Assembly: GCA_902362865.1 (NCBI GenBank)
Contig: CABIYE010000004.1
Coordinates: 62,001 to 126,000 of the forward strand
Length of the DNA: 64,000 nt
Source: Clostridiaceae bacterium
GTDB lineage: Bacteria > Bacillota > Clostridia > Lachnospirales > Lachnospiraceae
Direction: 5' to 3'
The notes below the pieces were generated by a model that was not told where the DNA came from, made no database searches, and saw only the letters and a program-made list of their open reading frames with translations. This document shows positions 24,978 to 34,137 of the stretch, one piece after another (positions within the stretch are counted from its first letter, which is position 1; each line of letters opens with the position of its first letter). Both the position numbers and the translations under genes were made by a program.

Positions 24978-27900
24978 ATGAAAAAGAGACGACTAATGTC
25001 AGTATTACTGGCAAGTGCGCTCACAATTACTTCAGTGCTTCCGTCTATGGCGGTATCGGCTGCTGGGGATTCTGTGGAAGACGCATTGGTTGCATCTTAT
25101 GATTTTGATGATCAGACACTGAACAATTCAAAATTAGAAGGCGACGTGGCTCAGGCGATTGTTACCGGACTTAACAATTATACTGGTACGGTAACATACG
25201 GAGAAGGAAGAAATGGTGGTAAAGCGGTAAAGCTTGGAGACTATGGCCTTAAGCTGAACAAGCAGAATCTGGGCGATAACTTCACCGTATCTCTGTGGTT
25301 AAAAGCGGAAGGCAGAATTGCTAATAACCAGAGCGTAATGTTCCTTGGATACCATAATCCAGAGAAATGGTATGCTATAGCAGGAAGAGATTCCAATAAT
25401 GGCGTCAAGATGTGGGCAAATGGAGGAATTTACGGCTGGACGGAATTTGGGACACTGCCACTTGCTAATGACTGGCATTCTGTGGTTATAACAGGAGATT
25501 CCGAGAACATCACCACTTATTTTGACGGGGTAGCCGTTACATCAGACGAGACAAATCATCCGTTGGCAGGAACAAACCAGGACATTTACCTTGGTGTTAC
25601 ATATTGGGATCCAGAATTTACGGGCTATGTGGATGATGTGAAGGTTTACAATACTACCTTGACAGAGGAGCAGGTTCAGGCAGAGGATAAGGAATATTAT
25701 GAGAGCGTGCTTCAGGAGAAAGTGGATGCAGTGTCAGCAGACAGTTTACTGGGATTGAACGACAGTGCGGATGCAGTTGAATTTGATCTGGTGCTTCCAG
25801 AGACAATGGCAAATGGAGCTGTAACGTGGACGAGCTCCAATGAAGCAGTCATTGCTACAGACGGTACTGTTAAGAATCCAGACGAGGATGCACAGGTAAC
25901 ACTGACGGCTACAGTAAAAGCAGGAAGCCTTACTGCAACAAGAGAATTTACATTTACGGTTAAGGCAATTGACAGAACCGATATTGACGCATTGATTGCA
26001 AAAGCAGAAAGCCTGGATACATCCAAGTATACGGAGGAATCTGCTGCAGAGCTTGCCGATGCATTAGAAGAAGCGAAGGCGGCGGCAAGTAATGCTGAAG
26101 TGAAAGCGGCTGTAAAGAATCTGCACAGCGCAATCGCGGGACTTACGTATATGGAAGAGTATAGCAATCCATTTGCAGCGATTGATGCAGCAGCTCCGGC
26201 TGCAAGCAAGGAAATGGCTGTGGGAGACAGCGAGCAGCTATTTACCCTTCCTGACAGTGTAAAGGATAATGTTACGGTAGAATATTTCTCCAGTGATGAA
26301 GAGTCCGCTACATATGCAGACGGCAAGGTTACAGCGCTGAAGGACGGCAGAGTTACCGTGACCGCTATCGTAACGGCAAAGTCCAATGGCTATAAGGAAG
26401 AGTATTCTACAGCACTCAATATTTCTGATGCAGATGCAGCAGAAGCACAGGCAGTTCAGACGGCAGAAGCCTCTGACGGACCGCTTACCATCAAAGAGTC
26501 TGAGATTAACCAGCTTCTGACAGAAGACCTGGAGCTCCCGACTCAGATAGATGGAAAAGATGCAGACATTACCTACAGTGTAGGTAACGCTGATGCCGAC
26601 TATGTCAAGGTAGAAGGTTCAACATTAAAGGTTACAAGACCATATGCAGGAGAGGGCAATTATTCCTTTACATTGACAGCAACGGTGAAGACTGCTGATG
26701 GAACGGTAGAGCAGGAATTCCCGCTGACAATTGCAGAAGGAATATCTGCAGATACCTATGCAGGATATGTCTATGTATGCTTTGGTAATGTAGGCGGCGC
26801 TGATGTGCAGCAGCTTCATATGTTCCTGAGTGAAGACGGACTGAACTGGACGGCATTGAATGGATTTAACCCGGTTTTTGAAGTGGGAACCGATTATGCA
26901 GATTTGATTCAGAATGCAGGAACCCATAACTATACCATAAAGAGCGGAACAGACATTACGAAGACGGTATCCGGAGATGCTTCTGTATTATTCCCGTTCG
27001 AGGGCGATGATCAGGGTATCCGCGACCCATATGTATTAAGAGGAAGCAGAGAAGAAGATAAGAATAAAGTATGGATTCTGGCAACAGACCTGAATACCAT
27101 GTCTTCACAGTACGGCGGAAATCTTTCCAGCAACAGAGTAGGTAACTGGGGAACCATGTCAAGCGCCGGAAGCACCAGCATTTTTGTATATGAGACAGAA
27201 GACTGGGTTCACTGGGAGAGACGTTATATTGACGTTGGATCAGAAATCGACGCAGGCGCAGCGTGGGCTCCGGAAGCAGTGTACAATCCGGAGAAAGACA
27301 ACTATCTGGTATACTGGTCCTGCCGTGTAGGGACGGACGGTTATGCAAGAAACAGACTGTACTGTAATGAGACTACAGACTTTAAGACCTTTGGCCCGAC
27401 CAAGATGTATGAGGAAGAAGCTTTCTATCAGAAATGGGGTCAGCTTGTAAATGCGAATGATGGCTATGGAAATATCGATACTTCCCAGCTCTGGGTGGCA
27501 GATGAAGACGGCAATCCGTACGGCACTCTGTACAGACTGGTAAAAGATGAAACGAATAACCATATTGAGCTTATGAGTGCAGACACAGTTCTTGATCCGG
27601 ACGTTGATTATGACAATACGGATCCGAAACGCATTACTCCATATACAAAGAATGGTAAAGAATATGCAGCACTTGCAGATCTTGCCGGATTAAATGATTT
27701 TGAGAAGGCTGACATAGTATGGAACTGGTTCAAGAATGAGAGCACAGGAAATCATTTTGAATACATTTCCCAGAAAAACATGGAAGCAAAGAGCGGCGCT
27801 TATGAGGGTGCTACCATGTTCAAGTTCAACGACAGAGACGAATGGTGCGTTATGATTGACTTCTATGGAAATAACAGTGTCCGTTATGAACCATACACCA

Positions 27901-29297
27901 CCACAGACCTGTCAAAGGCCGACAGTATTACGAAGGTAAGCAGCGGTTATGGAAGAACCGGCGGCGACGTAGGATGCCACGGCGGAATGATGCCGATTAC
28001 CGTAGAAGAATACAATACATTGATCGATACTTATAATGCAGATTCTTCTGTTGACAATTATCACCAGATTGATTACATCGAGTGTGATAAGAGAGAACTT
28101 GAAGATACTGTTAATACAATTAAAAAAGCTCTGGAAGACGAAAATATTTCTGACGCAGTACGTAAAGAATTAGAAGCGAGTCTGATAAAGGCAGAGAGCA
28201 TGATGCAGATGCCGACTGTTGACAGTGATGAGGTTGCAGCATTGACAGAAGTTCTGGATGCAGCAGAGATTACCGTTTCTGACGAGAAAGTTTCCTCAAA
28301 AACAGGGGAATCCAAAGAAGTGACGGCAACTATCGATGCAGAGGGCGTTGACCTGACCTGGAATAGTGCAGATGAGAAGGTTGCAACAGTAGAAAACGGA
28401 AAGATTACGGCTGTGGGCGGAGGCTCTACATTTGTATTTGTAAGAGCCGGAAGAACAGCGCTGGCGAAAGTTCAGGTAACTGTAACGGAACCATCCGTAA
28501 CTTCCATCACAGTAAAAACTGCTCCTGAGAAAACGGAATACAAGATTGGCGAAGAACTGGATCTGAGCGGAATCGCTATCGAAGCAGCTTACGATGATGG
28601 AACAAAGAAAGAAATCGACATCAAGGATTGTACAGTAACCGGTTTCGATAATACTAAGGCAGGAACACAGAAAATTACAGTTACTTACGAAGAGCAGACT
28701 GTAACCTTTGAGGTAACGGTTTCAACAAAAGCGGTTAGCGATATCTTTGATGATGTTGACAGCGAAGACTGGTTCAATGATTATGTACAGAATGTATATG
28801 ACAAGGAAATTATGACCGGTCTTACTCCGACCCACTTTGGACCGACAGATACCCTGGCACGTGCACAGTTCGCACTGATGCTGTACCGTATGGAGGGAGA
28901 ACCGGCGGTTACTACCACAACGGCTGCATTCCCGGATGCCGGTGAGGACTGGTTTAAGGATGCTGTTATCTGGGCGAACCAGAATAAGATCATCACAGGA
29001 TATACGGACTCCGGTTTATTCGGACCGGCGGATCCGATTACCCGTGAACAGATGGCAACGATTATGTACCGCTATGCGAACTACAAAAAGTGGGATGTTA
29101 CGAAATCTGCTGACCTGAGCACATTCCCAGATGCATCCAGCGTAAGTGCATATGCAAAAGACGCGATGTCCTGGGCAGTTGCAAATGAAATCATTCAGGG
29201 AAATAACGGACGTCTTGACCCACAGGGAAGCGCTGTACGTGCACAGGCGGCTACGATTGTTTCCAGATTTATAGCAATTTATCCGGTCTTTGAATAA
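24978..29297 (+). CDS. Secreted S-layer-anchored GH43-type multidomain glycosidase
   Basis: A 1439-residue extracellular protein. Signal peptide at ~1-28; a LamG/concanavalin-like domain (~35-235, DNFTVSLWLKAEG and YVDDVKVYNTTL); a Big_4-like region; FIVAR/coiled sequence (~340-395); Ig-like modules; a five-bladed propeller of GH43 type (~590-1035, with GIRDPYVLRGS and AAWAPEAVYNPEKDNYLVYW); Big_2 and bacterial Ig domains; then three SLH domains (~1255-1435) that bind cell-wall polymer. GH43 enzymes usually act on arabinose- or xylose-containing glycans; the substrate cannot be read here. AAAGGAGG precedes the ATG. No transporter or sensor gene lies next to it. Confidence 0.88.
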   Translation: MKKRRLMSVLLASALTITSVLPSMAVSAAGDSVEDALVASYDFDDQTLNNSKLEGDVAQAIVTGLNNYTGTVTYGEGRNGGKAVKLGDYGLKLNKQNLGDNFTVSLWLKAEGRIANNQSVMFLGYHNPEKWYAIAGRDSNNGVKMWANGGIYGWTEFGTLPLANDWHSVVITGDSENITTYFDGVAVTSDETNHPLAGTNQDIYLGVTYWDPEFTGYVDDVKVYNTTLTEEQVQAEDKEYYESVLQEKVDAVSADSLLGLNDSADAVEFDLVLPETMANGAVTWTSSNEAVIATDGTVKNPDEDAQVTLTATVKAGSLTATREFTFTVKAIDRTDIDALIAKAESLDTSKYTEESAAELADALEEAKAAASNAEVKAAVKNLHSAIAGLTYMEEYSNPFAAIDAAAPAASKEMAVGDSEQLFTLPDSVKDNVTVEYFSSDEESATYADGKVTALKDGRVTVTAIVTAKSNGYKEEYSTALNISDADAAEAQAVQTAEASDGPLTIKESEINQLLTEDLELPTQIDGKDADITYSVGNADADYVKVEGSTLKVTRPYAGEGNYSFTLTATVKTADGTVEQEFPLTIAEGISADTYAGYVYVCFGNVGGADVQQLHMFLSEDGLNWTALNGFNPVFEVGTDYADLIQNAGTHNYTIKSGTDITKTVSGDASVLFPFEGDDQGIRDPYVLRGSREEDKNKVWILATDLNTMSSQYGGNLSSNRVGNWGTMSSAGSTSIFVYETEDWVHWERRYIDVGSEIDAGAAWAPEAVYNPEKDNYLVYWSCRVGTDGYARNRLYCNETTDFKTFGPTKMYEEEAFYQKWGQLVNANDGYGNIDTSQLWVADEDGNPYGTLYRLVKDETNNHIELMSADTVLDPDVDYDNTDPKRITPYTKNGKEYAALADLAGLNDFEKADIVWNWFKNESTGNHFEYISQKNMEAKSGAYEGATMFKFNDRDEWCVMIDFYGNNSVRYEPYTTTDLSKADSITKVSSGYGRTGGDVGCHGGMMPITVEEYNTLIDTYNADSSVDNYHQIDYIECDKRELEDTVNTIKKALEDENISDAVRKELEASLIKAESMMQMPTVDSDEVAALTEVLDAAEITVSDEKVSSKTGESKEVTATIDAEGVDLTWNSADEKVATVENGKITAVGGGSTFVFVRAGRTALAKVQVTVTEPSVTSITVKTAPEKTEYKIGEELDLSGIAIEAAYDDGTKKEIDIKDCTVTGFDNTKAGTQKITVTYEEQTVTFEVTVSTKAVSDIFDDVDSEDWFNDYVQNVYDKEIMTGLTPTHFGPTDTLARAQFALMLYRMEGEPAVTTTTAAFPDAGEDWFKDAVIWANQNKIITGYTDSGLFGPADPITREQMATIMYRYANYKKWDVTKSADLSTFPDASSVSAYAKDAMSWAVANEIIQGNNGRLDPQGSAVRAQAATIVSRFIAIYPVFE

Positions 29298-29321
29298 GAC
29301 AATAAAATGAAATTTCCGATG

Positions 29322-29354
29322 AAACCGGCGTGGCGGAGACCACGCCGGTTTTTC
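29322..29354 (+). terminator. Terminator of the GH43 gene
   Basis: AACCGGCGTGG (29323-29333) pairs with CCACGCCGGTT (29340-29350), followed by a short T-run. The region 29355-29480 has no gene; one frame reads like a hydrophobic protein tail (FYIFGILALFAIFFLPFYLS) but has no start. Confidence 0.88.
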
Positions 29355-29480
29355 TAGTCTTTCAGACAGCCAATCGGAATCATCAAAAAAGATGGGGCTT
29401 TCTATATTTTCGGCATTTTGGCATTATTCGCAATTTTTTTTCTGCCGTTTTATCTATCTCTCCTTCTCCCTTTCGTTGAA

Positions 29481-30285
29481 TCAGTCTGACACGATATCTT
29501 TCAATATCTCGCTGATATCGCTCTCTATACAAAGCGCGGAATCCACGATTTCCCGCGGAGCATAGGCCTCCTGCTTATTGATACAAACATAGACCGCTTG
29601 TGGATTTTTCGCCGTCATTTTCCAGAACGGATACTTGATGATAACCGGGGTATTTGCGCCGACTCCAAGTTCTAAAAACAGAATGTGCAATTCTTTGTGA
29701 CACAGGATAAACTCATCATAACGGTTTGAAGCAGCATACCAGCCATCATCCTGCACAAAAGAATTATCACAGCGCAGATTCATCGTCATTGGCGCGCCGC
29801 AGACAGGACATTTCGGAACCAGTTCTGTTGGAATCTTCATGTCTTTTTGTTCAGCGACCATCTGCCGGACAACATCTTCATTATCGTAGGTTTTGTCATG
29901 GCAGGCTTTGGAACACTGCCAGAGGCCGTAATCGCCTTGTGTGTAGAACAAGCGCTTTTTATCAAAACCAGCAAGCTGGAACTGGTGATCCACATTGGTT
30001 GTGAGAACGAAATAATCCTTATCTTTTACCAGTTCCAACAGATCGGCATAGGGCTTTCCGATACCGGTGTCATAGCGGTTTACAAAAATATGCTGCGACC
30101 ACCATGCCTAATACTCTTCTAAAGTGTCGTAGGGATAAAAACCGCCGGAGTACATATCCCTGATTCCATACTTCTTATGAAAGTCTGAAAAGTATCTTTC
30201 AAACCGTTCTCCATCGTAATGCATTCCTGCGGAGGTGGACATCCCTGCACCAGCGCCGATCACAATAGCATCGGCCGTTTCAATC
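29481..30285 (-). pseudogene. SirTM-like sirtuin paralogue with a nonsense codon
   Basis: The frame matches the intact sirtuin at 13717-14583 throughout (IVIGAGAGMSTSAG, VLTTNVDHQFQLAGFDKKR, CPVCGAPMTMNLR, ELGVGANTPVIIKYPFW). At 30108-30110 the minus strand reads TAG where the paralogue has TGG for tryptophan (TLEEY-stop-AWW against SLEEHWAYW), a single-base change. The N-terminus is also cut: family sequence begins only about 5 residues before the NAD loop and then runs into the rubrerythrin terminator, with no proper start. No adjacent macrodomain gene is present. A reassigned or suppressed TAG is unlikely since TAG ends other genes here. Confidence 0.85.
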
Positions 30286-30343
30286 GAATAACAAAAAATG
30301 CTATGCAATCGGCGAACCTTTTGCATAGCATTTTTTGTTATTC
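30286..30343 (-). terminator. Terminator of reverse rubrerythrin (23-bp perfect stem)
   Basis: Bases 30286-30308 and 30321-30343 are perfect 23-bp inverted repeats (loop of 12), containing ATGCTATGCAA and its complement with A/T-rich outer arms. On the minus strand it lies 18 bp after the rubrerythrin stop. Confidence 0.85.
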
Positions 30344-30361
30344 CTTTTGGCTGGTTATTGA

Positions 30362-30904
30362 TTAGCCGAAGTATCTCTTTAACAGACCTTCAAATGCTTT
30401 TCCATGTCTTGCCTCGTCTCTTGCCATCTCATGTACGGTATCATGGATTGCGTCAAGATTAGCAGCTTTTGCACGTTTTGCAAGGTCGAATTTACCTGCT
30501 GTTGCGCCGTTCTCAGCATCAATACGCATCTCAAGGTTCTTCTTTGTGCTGTCAGTTACAACTTCGCCTAATAATTCTGCAAATTTAGCAGCGTGTTCAG
30601 CTTCTTCGTAAGCAGCTTTCTCCCAGTATAAACCGATTTCCGGATAACCTTCTCTGTGAGCAACTCTTGCCATTGCAAGGTACATACCAACTTCTGAACA
30701 TTCGCCTTCAAAGTTTGCTCTTAAATCAGCAAGGATATCTTCGCTAACGCCCTTTGCCACGCCTACAACGTGCTCAGCAGCCCATTCTCTTTCGCCTGTC
30801 TGCTCTTTGAACTTTTCAGCGCCTACGCCGCAAACTGGACATTTATCCGGTGCTGCTTCTCCTTCATAAACATAACCACATACTGTACATACAAATTTTT
30901 TCAT
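30362..30904 (-). CDS. Reverse rubrerythrin (rubredoxin domain first)
   Basis: A 180-residue non-haem iron peroxidase. Residues 1-35 form a rubredoxin-like domain ([13 protein letters not shown] ... CPVCG) and residues ~50-178 a ferritin-like diiron four-helix domain with [36 protein letters not shown] and [20 protein letters not shown]. The swapped order compared with classical rubrerythrin is that of the hydrogen-peroxide and oxygen-scavenging 'reverse' type of Clostridia. AAGGAG precedes its ATG. A palindromic Fur/PerR-like box is in the promoter region and perR is the next gene upstream, suggesting control by PerR. Confidence 0.93.
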   Translation of the reverse strand: MKKFVCTVCGYVYEGEAAPDKCPVCGVGAEKFKEQTGEREWAAEHVVGVAKGVSEDILADLRANFEGECSEVGMYLAMARVAHREGYPEIGLYWEKAAYEEAEHAAKFAELLGEVVTDSTKKNLEMRIDAENGATAGKFDLAKRAKAANLDAIHDTVHEMARDEARHGKAFEGLLKRYFG

Positions 30905-30934
30905 AGTTCATATCTCCTTTTTATATTTATTTTT

Positions 30935-30959
30935 AATATTAGTAACGATTACTAATATT
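30935..30959. promoter_or_regulatory. PerR/Fur-type operator of the rubrerythrin gene
   Basis: AATATTAGTAA and TTACTAATATT form a perfect 11-bp inverted repeat around CGA, about 31 bp upstream of the rubrerythrin start. Such A/T-rich palindromes are typical of Fur-family sites. Confidence 0.72.
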
Positions 30960-30998
30960 AATTTACCATGTTATTACCTATCTGTCAAGTGCTATTCT

Positions 30999-31397
30999 TT
31001 AAATACTTTTTTTCTTTTTTAGACATTCCCGGCAAGTTCCGTAAAAGAGAGTCGTGTGAGAATGGATGCTGCCATCAAAGCATTTTTCAGCCTGTTCATT
31101 GATTGAATGAACAATATCCATGTTTAGATCAATAATTTCTCCGCACTCGGTGCATAATACGTGATAATGCGGTTTGGTAACGCCATCGAAACGATCGCCG
31201 CCGTGCGGGGTCGTGATTTTGATGACTTCTCCCATATCAGCCAATAAGTTGAGATTGCGGTATACAGTTCCCAGACTAATATGTGGAAACTCTTCTCTTA
31301 CATGAAGATAAACTGCGTCCGCGGTGGGATGACTGGTAGTACTGGCCAAATATTCTTTGATAGATTCTCTTTGCCTGCTGTATTTTAATGCTGCCAT
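30999..31397 (-). CDS. perR: PerR-type Fur-family repressor
   Basis: A 132-residue Fur-family protein. A winged-helix DNA-binding half (SRQRESIKEYLASTTSHPTA, then ISLGTVYRNLNLLADMGEV) is followed by a dimerisation half with HYHVLCTECGEIIDL and a second CxxC (GTCRECLKKK), the structural zinc site. The GDRFDG segment and neighbouring histidines form the regulatory metal site. PerR-type proteins release DNA when peroxide oxidises their iron ligands. Its own upstream region carries a palindrome, implying autoregulation, and rubrerythrin follows on the same strand. Assigned PerR rather than Fur mainly from context. Confidence 0.85.
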   Translation of the reverse strand: MAALKYSRQRESIKEYLASTTSHPTADAVYLHVREEFPHISLGTVYRNLNLLADMGEVIKITTPHGGDRFDGVTKPHYHVLCTECGEIIDLNMDIVHSINEQAEKCFDGSIHSHTTLFYGTCRECLKKKKSI

Positions 31398-31423
31398 GTG
31401 CTATCCTCCCTCTGTTAATAACA

Positions 31424-31446
31424 ATAACAATTACTATCATTGTTAT
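31424..31446. promoter_or_regulatory. Palindromic operator upstream of perR
   Basis: ATAACAAT (31424-31431) and ATTGTTAT (31439-31446) are perfect inverted repeats about 27 bp upstream of the perR start. The likely ligand is PerR itself. Confidence 0.6.
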
Positions 31447-31591
31447 AATAAATGAATTTGACGGAAGTGTCAATATATTTTTCTTTTTTGTATCGGCGTT
31501 ATTGTAACATTTTGTAACAAATTAATACAGTAAAAGTCTGTTTATTTAAGAAAAAGATAATAATTTGAAGATAAAATTTCGGATAAATGCC

Positions 31592-31620
31592 TTGACAGCC
31601 CGAATTTGCGTTGATATAAT
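31592..31620 (+). promoter_or_regulatory. Consensus sigma-A promoter of the NlpC/P60 gene
   Basis: TTGACA (31592-31597), 17 bases, TATAAT (31615-31620): a perfect vegetative promoter 78 bp before the start codon. Confidence 0.9.
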
Positions 31621-31634
31621 AACGGCGTAACATT

Positions 31635-31651
31635 TGTAACAATTCTGTAAT
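31635..31651 (+). promoter_or_regulatory. WalR-box-like direct repeat
   Basis: TGTAAC-AATTC-TGTAAT fits the WalR pattern of two TGTAAH hexamers separated by 5 bases. It lies just after the predicted transcription start. More TGTAAC copies with other spacing occur at about 31503-31520 and 31625-31640. WalR controls cell-wall hydrolase genes in Firmicutes, so the site fits the gene downstream; no WalR gene is in the window. Confidence 0.5.
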
Positions 31652-31697
31652 ATTTACAAAAGATAAGAAAACATAAACGTATATAAGGAGGTTGTTT

Positions 31698-32624
31698 ATG
31701 AATTCTAATCTTAAGAAAGGATTGTTTCTGGTTACTTTATTTGGAGCAATATCGGTTCCCGGGGAGAAAGCGGAAGCTGCCGATGAGGATGCATCGGCAA
31801 TGCCCGGTGTGGGAATCGAAGAGGTGCTGAATGACTGTTATGCTGCCGATGGGCAGATTGATGTGGAGAGTTATCTGGTACCAACAGAAAAAGGTGAGTA
31901 TTTAGATATGGCGTTCGCAAATGTAGATTCAGATACGTTTCTGTTTATACGGAGCGAACCGACGAAAGAAAGTGAGTGGCTTGGTAAACTGTACCCGGAT
32001 TATGCTGCGAAGATTATAGGTCCGGTGGGAGAATGGACGAAGGTACAATCCGGTACAGTTACCGGTTACGTCTGCACAAAATATATTACAATAGGAAACA
32101 GTGCAGAACAAAAAGCGCAGGAGCTGATACAGAATGCTTCTGTAGAAGTGGCAAATGAGCCGGAATATGCATTTTCATACGCAGAGTCTCGTGAGGAAGA
32201 AGAAGAGCGGCTTAGACAGGAAGCAGAAGCGGCGGCTGCTGCAGAAGAAGAAAGGCTGGCAGCAGAACAAGCTGCAAATGCGTCTCTTGGACAGCAAATT
32301 GTCGATTACGCATGTCAATTTATCGGAAATCCTTATGTGTGGGGCGGGACAAGCCTTACAAATGGTGCAGATTGTTCCGGATTTGTACAGACTGTGTATG
32401 CGCAATTCGGAATCAGCCTGCCGAGAACTACCTGGGATCAGGAATCTTCCGGAACGGGTATCAGCTATGAAGAGGCAATGCCTGGCGATCTGATTTTGTA
32501 TGAAGGACATGTAGGAATCTATATAGGGGACGGGCAGATTGTAAATGCAATTAATCCATCAAAGGGAATCGGAATTCTTTCTGCTACGTGTATGAACATC
32601 AAAACAGTAAGAAGAGTACTTTAA
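31698..32624 (+). CDS. Secreted NlpC/P60 peptidoglycan hydrolase
   Basis: A 308-residue cell-wall endopeptidase. Signal peptide ~1-25 (ends GEKAEAA); an SH3-like domain around 65-130 (FLFIRSEPTKESEWLGKLYP); a charged Glu/Ala-rich coiled linker (~155-195); and an NlpC/P60 domain (~200-308). The catalytic cysteine is C226 in NGADCSGFVQTVYAQFG and the histidine is in YEGHVGIYIGDG. AAGGAGG lies 7 bases before ATG 31698, which is preferred over the TTG at 31692. A consensus promoter and WalR-like box precede it. Confidence 0.92.
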   Translation: MNSNLKKGLFLVTLFGAISVPGEKAEAADEDASAMPGVGIEEVLNDCYAADGQIDVESYLVPTEKGEYLDMAFANVDSDTFLFIRSEPTKESEWLGKLYPDYAAKIIGPVGEWTKVQSGTVTGYVCTKYITIGNSAEQKAQELIQNASVEVANEPEYAFSYAESREEEEERLRQEAEAAAAAEEERLAAEQAANASLGQQIVDYACQFIGNPYVWGGTSLTNGADCSGFVQTVYAQFGISLPRTTWDQESSGTGISYEEAMPGDLILYEGHVGIYIGDGQIVNAINPSKGIGILSATCMNIKTVRRVL

Positions 32625-32717
32625 AAAAGCATCAAAAATTATGTAATATTTCAAAAATCGAATATTTGTACAAATTACACAAAAATGTAAAATGCTGTAA
32701 AAAAATGTAAATACCAC

Positions 32718-32797
32718 TTATCCAAGTTATCCACATCGAAACCAATGAAAAAGGTGGAAAAACTGACATTTTCTAAAACTTATCCCCATTATCCACA
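32718..32797 (+). promoter_or_regulatory. Cluster of paired DnaA boxes
   Basis: Two perfect boxes TTATCCACA (32727-32735 and 32789-32797) are each preceded, with no gap, by a near-match (TTATCCAAG at 32718-32726, TTATCCCCA at 32780-32788). All four are on the same strand. The rest of 32625-33008 is very A/T-rich, without a gene. It could be a DnaA-titration or regulatory cluster; no dnaA or dnaN gene is nearby to suggest oriC. Confidence 0.65.
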
Positions 32798-33011
32798 GAA
32801 AAAGAGGGGATTTTGGTGGATTACTTAATGAAAAAAATGGAACAAATGTTTTGTGAAGAAATAATGAAATTATGATTTTGTCGAAAAAAATGGAAAGATT
32901 TATTGACTTTTAAATAATCAAAAATTAAATGGAAATTCATTTTAAATGTTTACACAATGAAAAAAAGCGGATATAATATAGATTACCACGGTATACAAAG
33001 GAGGCGTAATG

Positions 33012-33212
33012 ATGGCAAAGGTAACAAAGGATATGACGATTGGTGAAATCGTTACTACCACTCCGGAAGTTGCACCGCTTCTTATGGAAGTCGGAATGCA
33101 TTGTCTGGGTTGTCCTTCTGCGCAGGCAGAGACACTTGCAGAAGCGGCAATGGTACACGGAATCGATGCTGATTTATTAGAAGAAAAGATTAATGCATTT
33201 CTGAATGCATAA
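33012..33212 (+). CDS. DUF1858 (hybrid-cluster-associated redox) protein
   Basis: A 66-residue protein matching DUF1858: [20 protein letters not shown], then [20 protein letters not shown] with the conserved CxxC (CLGC). The domain is found beside hybrid-cluster proteins and other redox enzymes and probably acts through its disulfide. The ATG at 33012 has better spacing to AAGGAGG than the one at 33009. It stands alone here. Confidence 0.88.
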   Translation: MAKVTKDMTIGEIVTTTPEVAPLLMEVGMHCLGCPSAQAETLAEAAMVHGIDADLLEEKINAFLNA

Positions 33213-33246
33213 TAAATGAGGCGGGATGTGGATATCCCGCCTTGTT

Positions 33247-33324
33247 TTATATAACAGGGAATTCCAAAGGAATTCCCTGTTATATAAAATGCACTTCGTG
33301 CAGTGATGCGCACGAGGCGCAATC
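33247..33324. repeat. ~80-bp palindromic repeat element, copy 2
   Basis: This is a near copy of 17248-17329, starting TTATATAACAGGG, with the central palindrome GGAATTCC...GGAATTCC, then TGCACTTCGTGCA and a GCGCA...TGCGC-like arm. It lies between the DUF1858 gene and the 3' end of mecA, where it could also act as a terminator for both. Confidence 0.75.
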
Positions 33325-33328
33325 ATCT

Positions 33329-34063
33329 TTATAAAGCAGCAAGCTGCTGAACGGCATGTGTGGAAATCAGAAGCTCGCAATGTTCTTCCAGGAATGCCAG
33401 AGCAGCACCAGAAGACTTTTCCATAGAACCATATTCAGACAGCATATTGCAGATACGGTTAAAATCATTTGTCGTATGGTCTGACTGCGTCAGGGCAAGA
33501 AGGTACAACCCCATCCCGGTATCTTTATATAAAGTGTTGGATCCAAAGTACATTCCATCTAATAATTTGGCGGCATGTATCACGCTATCCATTGTGGCGA
33601 ATGAAAAGAGGCGAAGAGCCGGTTTCTTTGGCTTATTGTCCTTTTCAGAAGAATCGCCGGTTTCCTTCTTCTCAGGAAGAGATTCCTTGACTTTATTCAG
33701 CAGGTTGAAAAGTTCTTCAGCGCCTTCCAATTTAGAAAGCGGGCTTTCCTCTCTGCCGTGCGAATCGCCGGATAATGCCGGTGCAAACTTTGAAAATCTG
33801 GTGTCGAGCTCATCAGGATCTTCGACTTTAGTAATTATCAGCACAATGGAATCGGCAGAGGCAGGAATCGCTTCTATCATAAGCGGTATGTCATCTGCCT
33901 CGAAGCCAAACTCAAAGGCTGCTTGCTGCATCATATCATGGAAAAGTGATTTTGCTTTTTCAGTTCCGTAGGCTAGTTCGCTGAGTCTGAGTTCGCGGGC
34001 CGCCAGATCAGCACGTGTAAGAGTACAACGTATCTGATTATCGTTAATTTTCTCAATTTTCAT
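33329..34063 (-). CDS. mecA: MecA-type adaptor protein
   Basis: A 244-residue MecA-family adaptor that delivers substrates to the ClpC protease. An N-terminal domain (MKIEKINDNQIRCTLTRADL ... LFHDMMQQAAFEFGF) is followed by an acidic linker (~95-145) and the C-terminal ClpC-binding domain (LRLFSFATMDSVIHAAKLLD, then YLLALTQSDHTTNDFNRICN). The ATG at 34063 gives the standard MKIEKI start and lies after GGAAG; earlier GTG/ATG codons overlap the ribosome site. Monocistronic. Confidence 0.88.
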   Translation of the reverse strand: MKIEKINDNQIRCTLTRADLAARELRLSELAYGTEKAKSLFHDMMQQAAFEFGFEADDIPLMIEAIPASADSIVLIITKVEDPDELDTRFSKFAPALSGDSHGREESPLSKLEGAEELFNLLNKVKESLPEKKETGDSSEKDNKPKKPALRLFSFATMDSVIHAAKLLDGMYFGSNTLYKDTGMGLYLLALTQSDHTTNDFNRICNMLSEYGSMEKSSGAALAFLEEHCELLISTHAVQQLAAL

Positions 34064-34137
34064 AATCATCACTTCCTTTTAACACAGTATAGCATAGAGC
34101 ATAATCATAGTTCAATAAAATAAAAATAAAAAAACGC

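Noticed and set aside
30108..30110. TAG in the second sirtuin considered as recoding (for example pyrrolysine)
   Set aside because: The paralogue has tryptophan there, one base away, the 5' end is also lost, and no recoding element or pyl genes are visible.
32625..33008. DnaA-box region considered as the chromosomal origin
   Set aside because: No dnaA, dnaN, rpmH or gidA genes nearby; a regulatory or titration cluster is more cautious.
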